From Cryptomeria japonica (lineage: Eukaryota > Streptophyta > Pinopsida > Cupressales > Cupressaceae): DNA of 64,000 nt. A program made the position numbers and the translations under genes. Position 1 is the first letter of the stretch, and each line of letters opens with the position of its first letter. The stretch lies in assembly GCF_030272615.1 (NCBI RefSeq), contig NC_081409.1, positions 240,890,332-240,954,331 on the forward strand, read 5' to 3'. The notes under the pieces were generated by a model. It saw only the letters and a program-made list of their open reading frames with translations. It did no database searches and was not told the origin of the DNA. Positions 57,951 to 64,000 of this stretch are shown piece after piece.

Positions 57951-57977
57951 CAAGTGTCACATAGTGGCGAGTACTTG
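57951..57977 (+). repeat. Recurrent 27-nt hairpin, copy 3
   Basis: Same as copy 2, with inner arm GTCAC, which still pairs with GTGGC through one G-T pair. Followed by CCTTAAT. Confidence 0.8.
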
Positions 57978-58638
57978 CCTTAATAATTTTTAGTCTAATA
58001 ATAATATTTGTTATAATTATTAGAAATATTTATTTATTGTAACTAATATTAGCCAATCATTTACAAGTAAAATAATTTTTGTAAATTATAAAGTTAAAAA
58101 ACATGCATCTATATTATAGAAAAAAGTTGAAAAATATAAAACAAAAGAAAATATTTTGTTTTCATTGGTCTAAATAATTTTATTTAATAACCATTTAGAA
58201 AATAGTATTGACTTTTTCATTTTGTGAATATATAAGATTTTGATTATTAATAATAATTTATATTATTAAAATAATATATTGTTTTTATTTTATTTTTTAA
58301 GTTGTAAAAATAAACCTTTGAATAATTGATTTGTTTGGAACAAAAATTAAAAATAAACTGATTTTTTTTTTTAATAAATTAATAAATCAAAAAATGTCAT
58401 TAAAATGTTTATAACTTATATTACATGTCAATAAACTCATAATTTATATTATTATATTATAATGCAATGAATATTTAAGATCAATTTTTTTTTATGTTGC
58501 TTAGGATTTTTTCACAATGATTTAGTTTCATTATCCTCATTTTTATAAGATTTAATGTTTTTTTGGTTTTATGATTAAATTAATATAAATATTGAATGTA
58601 TTAAATATTAATAAATCTCGATTGAATATCTGGCGAAA

Positions 58639-60366
58639 ATGCGAATTCATCACGCAGTGAACTTGTTAAGGTTTTCGGCGGGGGGGTGCAGACAGGTGTT
58701 TGCCACATGCCCGAGGAGCATCTCTGTCTTCAGTCCGCCATGTAAGAAAATCCCTGCTAGAAACATAACGTTGTCAAACGAAAGGAGGGATTCGGTTTTT
58801 AGAGAGGGCGATTTTGGGATAAATGATGAAATTAGGGCAAAAAATGCCAAAGCCCTGTCACTACCCTCCGACGGAAATTGGCAAGTGTTTCGTTCGAAAA
58901 AAACTATGAAAAAGATGGGCAATCATAGAGATACATCTTTAAATATTGATAGGCTCAAACACACAGCCTCAAAGCAATCTCCGGCAACTGGGGCTAATTT
59001 GGTGCCGCTCGGGAAAGTTAGAATTTTTGAGCCGAAACCTAATATTAGGCAGAGGCGTATATGCAATATCCCGGCTTATCTAATGGAACCCCAATTCAGT
59101 TTATATAGAAAATGTGGGGTTTTTGTAAAATGGACTGGATCTGGTGAAGATACAAAAAGGATTGTCGATTGGTGGTTGGCCCTATATCCGGGACAGGTAA
59201 GTATTACTATCCTGGAAAATAATTTTCTTGCAATTTTGTGTGATAATCAAAATACAAGGAATGACATTATGCATGGTAAGCTTAAATTGTATAGAGGTTA
59301 TGGTTTTTTTCGATGTGAATGGATGCCGAATTTTGACCCACATTCACAGAATTTAAACAAATATCCAAGATGGATTAATCTGGGCTCATTACCAATTGAA
59401 TATTTGGATTTTAAAATTTTGGAATACTTAGGGGAACAGTTTGGGTCCTTTTTGGGCTGTGAAGGATTAGAAAGAATGGTTTTAAACAAGAAAACCAAAA
59501 TCTTAGTTGAATTTGACAGTAATTCTCGGGTCTTGGAACCCACCAAGCTAGTAACAAACAGGGGGGAGTGGAACATTCATCCCACCGTCTATGATGGGGT
59601 CATAAATGAAACTGATATATGGCTGAAATCAAGCCCGGTACTGGTAAATAGTATCGATCAAAAGGAAAACCCTCTTTCATATCAGAATGGAAAAATCACA
59701 TTAAATTCTATCCATGAAAATGCTAACTGCCCTCCTGTGACTAACACAGATGTAAATAAACACAATAATCTCAGTAATATTAATGATCTTGATAAGATAA
59801 TAGATGAGGCAAATTCCATAAAAGAAGAAGCCTTAGTGGAGATGTCAAAAAGAATCTCCGATTCGGTGGATTCATTGAAATCTCCTTCTGAAACAAAATC
59901 AGTCGAAAACTTGGGGCAAGATAATGAGGCAGATCAAGAAGAAATGTCTTCTAGAATGGCTGCTGTTCTAGAGGTATTCAATAATAATGTAGTTGAAAAT
60001 CTTTCCCCGGAAGAGGAAGATGAGAAGAGGTTTCTAATTCAGGAGCTTCTGGCCTCTATGGATGAGGAAGAAAATAATGAGAATAGGGTAGGAGATATTA
60101 CCCCTCTCCCTGTCAATGACTACACAGCAGCTCAGTCCCAGCTGGGAGAGGATGACGGAGAAGGAGTGATAGTTCCCCAGCAAACCTTAGGAATAACAAA
60201 CATATATGACGGGAAAAACTTTCCTGACTGCGCTAGAGAAGCTAAAAGTAGAGGCATAAAATCTTTGAGCGAATTAAGGTTGCAGGATGGAAATGCAAAA
60301 GACCAAGGCAAATTAACTGCCTTCTTTGATGCTGGGAAGGGGAAGGGCCTTCCCACAGTCCAATGA
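58639..60366 (+). CDS. LINE-B ORF1 protein (DUF4283-like), 575 aa
   Basis: ORF1 binds element RNA and is needed for retrotransposition. The ATG at 58639 follows an in-frame TAA at 58612, and no other ATG lies between. Residues about 145-320 resemble the DUF4283 region of plant LINE ORF1 proteins (RKCGVFVKWTGSGEDTKRIV, GYGFFRCEWMPNFDPHSQNL, RWINLGSLPIEYLDFKILEY). The C-terminal half is acidic, with a possible coiled coil at about 460-490 (MAAVLEVFNNNVVENLSPEE). No CCHC knuckle is seen, although many family members have one. Its TGA stop overlaps the ORF2 ATG. Confidence 0.85.
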   Translation: MRIHHAVNLLRFSAGGCRQVFATCPRSISVFSPPCKKIPARNITLSNERRDSVFREGDFGINDEIRAKNAKALSLPSDGNWQVFRSKKTMKKMGNHRDTSLNIDRLKHTASKQSPATGANLVPLGKVRIFEPKPNIRQRRICNIPAYLMEPQFSLYRKCGVFVKWTGSGEDTKRIVDWWLALYPGQVSITILENNFLAILCDNQNTRNDIMHGKLKLYRGYGFFRCEWMPNFDPHSQNLNKYPRWINLGSLPIEYLDFKILEYLGEQFGSFLGCEGLERMVLNKKTKILVEFDSNSRVLEPTKLVTNRGEWNIHPTVYDGVINETDIWLKSSPVLVNSIDQKENPLSYQNGKITLNSIHENANCPPVTNTDVNKHNNLSNINDLDKIIDEANSIKEEALVEMSKRISDSVDSLKSPSETKSVENLGQDNEADQEEMSSRMAAVLEVFNNNVVENLSPEEEDEKRFLIQELLASMDEEENNENRVGDITPLPVNDYTAAQSQLGEDDGEGVIVPQQTLGITNIYDGKNFPDCAREAKSRGIKSLSELRLQDGNAKDQGKLTAFFDAGKGKGLPTVQ

Positions 60367-63300
60367 AAATCTCTTCGTGGAATGTTAGGGGCATGAATGC
60401 CCCTAACAAACAGCGTCTAATTAGACACAACATCATAAAATGGAAACATGACATCGTTCTCCTTCAAGAAACTAAATTAGCCCAGGTAGAAGCTGAGGCT
60501 TTTAAAAGGAAATTAGGTCTTCTTAGCTGTGAATTTGTGGAAGCCAGGGGTGCCTCTGGTGGATTAGGTATCATTTGGAATCCGCGTAGTATATTATTTT
60601 GCCCAATAGCAGGAAACAGAAACTGGCTATTGGGAAAGGTAATAAGCAAACTCAGCAAGCTCTCATTTACCCTAATAAACATCTATGGCCCGATTCCAGA
60701 TGCTGGGAAATGCAAAGTTTGGTCGAAAATCTCGTTTATGATGGGACTAGATCCCTCTTCCCCTGTTATTCTAGGAGGGGACTTCAACGCTATCCTAAAT
60801 TTATCAGAAAAAAAGGGTGGTATTCGCAGGGAACCGCAGTCCTTAAAAGACTTTAGAGAGTGGGTAGCTCATAACAATCTGATTGATATAGAAACCAGTA
60901 ATGGAGTGTATACCTGGTACAATAGAAGATCAGGCTTTACACAAATCGCTGAGAGATTAGATAGATTTCTTTTTAGAGGGAATCTGAGCGATCTAGCGGT
61001 TAACCTCTCAGCTTCGTTACTCCCATCTTCAGGATCTGATCACTATCCTGTCATCCTCAATATTGAGGGAGAGGCTACACCGAGGTGCTGCCCCTTTAAG
61101 TTTGAAAAAATGTGGATGCAAAATCCGGATTTCTATGATCTCGTAGCCAGGTGGTGGTCTGAGGTTAATTTTCAGGGATCAAAAATGTTTTGCCTCGTAA
61201 ATAAACTAAAACATCTTAAAAGCAAGTTACTGAAATGGAATAATGAAGTCTTCGGTAACATTTTTGAAACCAAAATTTCATTAGAAAAAGAAATCGCAGA
61301 CCTAAATGAAAAAGTGTTTAGACTAGGAATGGATCAGGATAGCTTCCTCAAAGAAAAGGAGCTCCTCGAAAAATATGAGGAAATGTTAACAAAAGAAGAA
61401 ATTTTTTGGAAACAGAAATCTAGAGAGAATTGGCTTCAAAATGGGGATAGGAATACTAAGTTCTTCCACAACAGTACAAAAAATAGGAGGAACACCAATA
61501 GTATTCACAAGATCATGAGTAATAATGGTATACTTCTGGAAGATCAAAAGGACATAACTACAGAAGCGGTGAACCATTTCAAAACCCTATTCAGTTTGGA
61601 ATCTTCCCCTAAAGATGCCAATTTAACTTTGCTTAGGAATATTCCTAAGATCGTAACTGAAAAGCAAAACAAAGCGCTTAGCAACAAATTTTCAGAATCA
61701 GAAGTAAAATTAGCATTGGGGCAACTTAACCCTAATAAAGCACCCGGCCCCGATGGTTTTCCAGTTTGCTTTTTTCAAAAATGCTGGCACATTATTGGTA
61801 AGGAGGTGGTGGAAGCATTGGAAGCTGTTAGAAACTCTGGAAGTATTTTAAGGGAGATCAACAATACTTTCATTACTTTGATTCCTAAGAAGGAGGAATC
61901 AAGAAACTTTGATGACTTCCGACCTATTTCCTTATGTAACACAATCTACAAGCTTTTTACAAAAATTTTAGCGAATAGATTGAAGGGCATTCTCCCTTGC
62001 ATAATTTCAGAGGAACAGACCGGATTCGTTCCAGGTAGATCTATCTTTGATGGCATTATTGTTGCTCAAGAAGTCATGCACTCGTTACAACAAAATCGTT
62101 CAGCTGCTATGATGATCAAATTAGACATCAAGAAGGCATATGATAAAGTCGATTGGAGATTTTTGTGTAAATGTTTAGAATCCTTTGGTTTTTCTAAACA
62201 ATGGATCAATTTAATATTCGAATGCATCTCATCTCCCAGGGTGTCATTACTTATTAATGGTTCCCCTGCAGGCTTCTTCCAGATATCTAGAGGGATTAGA
62301 CAAGGAGATCCTTTATCCCCCTTCTTATTTATCATAATGGCAGAGGGCCTTGGGAGAATCATTTCTTGTGCTCGTATGAATCAGATTATTAAAGGTATTA
62401 AAATCACTAATGGAATGGAGGCCATTACTCACCAGCAGTTTGCTGATGACACAATGCTGATGGGATGTGCGAATAGGACGGAAGTCATGACTTTCAAAAG
62501 GATTCTTGACATTTATGCATTAGCTTCTGGTCAGGAAGTGAACAAGAATAAATCGGAAATCTTCTTCTTCAATACTTCGCAAAACATAGAGACAGATATT
62601 TGTAATATTTTTGGGTTTGATAGGGGGAAACTTCCTTGTAAATATTTAGGGATACCGATGGATAAGGGAAACAATATTATTTCATTATGGAGAGGTATCC
62701 TTGATAAGATGGATCTCAGGTTGAATTCTTGGAAGAACAAATGCCTCTCTTCGGCTGGGAGGATTACATTACTTAAAGCTGTTTTGGCGGCTATTCCGAT
62801 AAATCAAATGTCCTGCCAGCAATTACCTAAAGGAGCTCAGCTAGAAATGGTAAAAAAGATGAGGAAGTTCTTTTGGAATATGGATTCAGACAAAAAGAAA
62901 TTCGCATTAATTTCTTGGGATAAAATTAGCCAACCTATCAGTTTAGGGGGAGTTGGCATCAAAGATTTGGGGGTACAAAACATGGCTCTGGGGGCAAAGT
63001 TAGTCTGGAAAATGTACTTGGAACCAAATCTTAAATGGGTAAGGATCCTCAAAGCTAAATATCTTACTCACTCCAACCCTGATAGCATATTGAGGACGGA
63101 AATATTACCCAAGGGATCCAAAGTTTGGAATTTTATGATAGAATGTAGAAAGGTGATCAGGGATTATCTAACTTGGGATATTGCGGAAGGATCTGAGGCA
63201 CTGTTCTGGGAAGACTCTTGGGGGGGCTATCCAGCCTTAGACAAAATAGGTATAAGCGAAGAAGGTATAGAACATTGCAAATCTATCAGGGGTAGGTTTG

Positions 63301-64000
63301 TTAAGGATTATATCAAGCTCATTTCTTTGGGTTGGGAATGGAAACCCCTTGATGAGATGAACTTGTCAAATGTAGACAAGGAGATCCTCTGGAATAATTT
63401 GAGGCATAGGCATATATCATTACATAGTGGGAAAGATAGGATAATATGGGCAGGTAGCTCTTCAGGCATTTACAAAGCCAAAGAAGGATACTCACTTTTA
63501 AAACTCAGTCGAGCTGCAACCAATCCTAATATACCGATTAGCCTATGCTGGAATAACGTTGGTCTTCCCAAAGCTGGTATCTTCTCATGGGAAGCTTTCC
63601 AAAAAAGAATTCTTACCTCAGACTGGTTCTCAAAATTAGGATTCCTGGGACCATCGAGATGTCCTCTATGCGAATCAGAGGAAGAAAATGCGGATCACCT
63701 GCTTCTCAATTGCAGTTTCAGTCAGAGATGTTGGGATTGGCTTTGCTCAAGCCTTGGATGGCTGACAGCGAGACCTAGGGACATTTCAGAATGGCTGATT
63801 AGCTGGCAACCTCCTCACACAAAGGATATATATCACTTAGTGTGGTCAATTTCCCCGGCAATCCTCATATGGGAAATATGGAAGGAGAGAAACAAGCGGA
63901 TCTTCAAAGAATCAAAATTGAGGGTAGAATCCCTTCTAAATAAGATCGAAGCAACAATTGTGGAAAAAATTAATAATAAACTTAGACATACACAGGAAAA
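60363..64000 (+). CDS. LINE-B ORF2 protein (endonuclease, reverse transcriptase, zf-RVT), open to window edge
   Basis: Makes the nick and the cDNA during target-primed reverse transcription. The ATG at 60363 overlaps the ORF1 stop (ATGA), pointing to translation re-initiation. 1212 codons are open and no stop occurs before the edge. Endonuclease (1-230): SSWNVRGMN, LLQETK (Glu36), GGDFNAIL (Asp140) and SGSDHYPV (Asp226, His227). Reverse transcriptase (about 440-720): NKAPGPDGFPV, FRPISLCNTIYK, MIKLDIKKAYDKVDW (Asp588), GIRQGDPLSPFLF and the active site QQFADDTML (Asp695, Asp696). A zf-RVT-like cluster has Cys1100, Cys1103, His1112 and Cys1117. All expected catalytic residues are present. An RNase H domain may follow outside the window. 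Confidence 0.93.
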   Translation, partial: MKISSWNVRGMNAPNKQRLIRHNIIKWKHDIVLLQETKLAQVEAEAFKRKLGLLSCEFVEARGASGGLGIIWNPRSILFCPIAGNRNWLLGKVISKLSKLSFTLINIYGPIPDAGKCKVWSKISFMMGLDPSSPVILGGDFNAILNLSEKKGGIRREPQSLKDFREWVAHNNLIDIETSNGVYTWYNRRSGFTQIAERLDRFLFRGNLSDLAVNLSASLLPSSGSDHYPVILNIEGEATPRCCPFKFEKMWMQNPDFYDLVARWWSEVNFQGSKMFCLVNKLKHLKSKLLKWNNEVFGNIFETKISLEKEIADLNEKVFRLGMDQDSFLKEKELLEKYEEMLTKEEIFWKQKSRENWLQNGDRNTKFFHNSTKNRRNTNSIHKIMSNNGILLEDQKDITTEAVNHFKTLFSLESSPKDANLTLLRNIPKIVTEKQNKALSNKFSESEVKLALGQLNPNKAPGPDGFPVCFFQKCWHIIGKEVVEALEAVRNSGSILREINNTFITLIPKKEESRNFDDFRPISLCNTIYKLFTKILANRLKGILPCIISEEQTGFVPGRSIFDGIIVAQEVMHSLQQNRSAAMMIKLDIKKAYDKVDWRFLCKCLESFGFSKQWINLIFECISSPRVSLLINGSPAGFFQISRGIRQGDPLSPFLFIIMAEGLGRIISCARMNQIIKGIKITNGMEAITHQQFADDTMLMGCANRTEVMTFKRILDIYALASGQEVNKNKSEIFFFNTSQNIETDICNIFGFDRGKLPCKYLGIPMDKGNNIISLWRGILDKMDLRLNSWKNKCLSSAGRITLLKAVLAAIPINQMSCQQLPKGAQLEMVKKMRKFFWNMDSDKKKFALISWDKISQPISLGGVGIKDLGVQNMALGAKLVWKMYLEPNLKWVRILKAKYLTHSNPDSILRTEILPKGSKVWNFMIECRKVIRDYLTWDIAEGSEALFWEDSWGGYPALDKIGISEEGIEHCKSIRGRFVKDYIKLISLGWEWKPLDEMNLSNVDKEILWNNLRHRHISLHSGKDRIIWAGSSSGIYKAKEGYSLLKLSRAATNPNIPISLCWNNVGLPKAGIFSWEAFQKRILTSDWFSKLGFLGPSRCPLCESEEENADHLLLNCSFSQRCWDWLCSSLGWLTARPRDISEWLISWQPPHTKDIYHLVWSISPAILIWEIWKERNKRIFKESKLRVESLLNKIEATIVEKINNKLRHTQE

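Larger units (their letters stand above)
56860..58638. other. AT-rich intergenic DNA
   Basis: Gene-free. It holds the partner of the 37540-38050 inverted region, two copies of the 27-nt hairpin and an 80-bp tandem duplication. GC content jumps at about 58630, where LINE-B begins. Confidence 0.6.
58639..64000 (+). mobile_element. LINE-B: plant L1-type LINE, intact as far as visible
   Basis: Two overlapping open frames, ORF1 and ORF2, on the plus strand. Their composition differs sharply from the AT-rich DNA upstream. No stop or frameshift is found in 5.36 kb. The 3' end, poly(A) tail and target duplication lie beyond the window. The 5' untranslated region is at most a few tens of bases, since AT-rich DNA ends just before the ATG. 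Confidence 0.9.

Noticed and set aside
57338-57977. Helitron 3' end at the hairpins
   Set aside because: No CTRR end follows at the expected distance, and no Rep/helicase frame is in the window.

Overview
The window is a nest of transposable elements from a large, repeat-rich plant nuclear genome. I infer a seed plant, possibly a conifer or other gymnosperm. The signs are Athila- and Tat-type Ty3/gypsy elements, a Ty1/copia element, plant L1-type LINEs, a plant mobile domain reading frame carried inside a retrotransposon, and AT-rich intergenic DNA. I recognise no host housekeeping gene, no rRNA gene and no intact tRNA gene.

Layout. (1) 1-8519: the minus-strand Ty3/gypsy element E1 (Athila-like), cut off by the left edge of the window. 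Its 5' LTR starts at 7347 and it has a tRNA-Asp-type primer binding site. (2) 8520-33311: a plus-strand Ty1/copia element. Its 5' LTR (8520-9698 plus 27169-~27417) is split by the minus-strand Tat-lineage element E2 (9699-27168, target duplication GTTTG on both sides). (3) About 33313-37200: a decayed minus-strand LINE (LINE-A). (4) 37200-40733 and 55449-58638: AT-rich DNA with two related minus-strand relics (RNase H domain followed by an unknown reading frame), shared AT-rich repeats, a recurrent 27-nt hairpin and a tRNA-derived SINE-like segment. (5) 40734-55448: a second minus-strand Tat-lineage element, E3, inserted in or next to that block. (6) 58639-64000: a plus-strand LINE (LINE-B) with an intact ORF1 and an ORF2 that stays open to the window edge. 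It is the only candidate here for a recently active element.

How the parts work. The gypsy elements encode gag, protease, reverse transcriptase, RNase H and integrase. In E2 and E3 there is also a G-patch-like segment after protease and a second RNase H after the native one. All three gypsy elements and the copia element carry stop codons, frameshifts or lost catalytic residues. Many stops look like CAG to TAG or CGA to TGA changes, as expected from deamination of methylated DNA. E2 also carries, antisense to its pol gene, a 2-kb plant mobile domain reading frame broken only by TAG and TGA stops. Both the gag-pol leader of E2 and the region upstream of this antisense frame hold about 16 copies of a 20-21 bp motif (TTAGCGCATATGC-like), in the same sense relative to the gene that follows. 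This paired array is the most unusual structure in the window.
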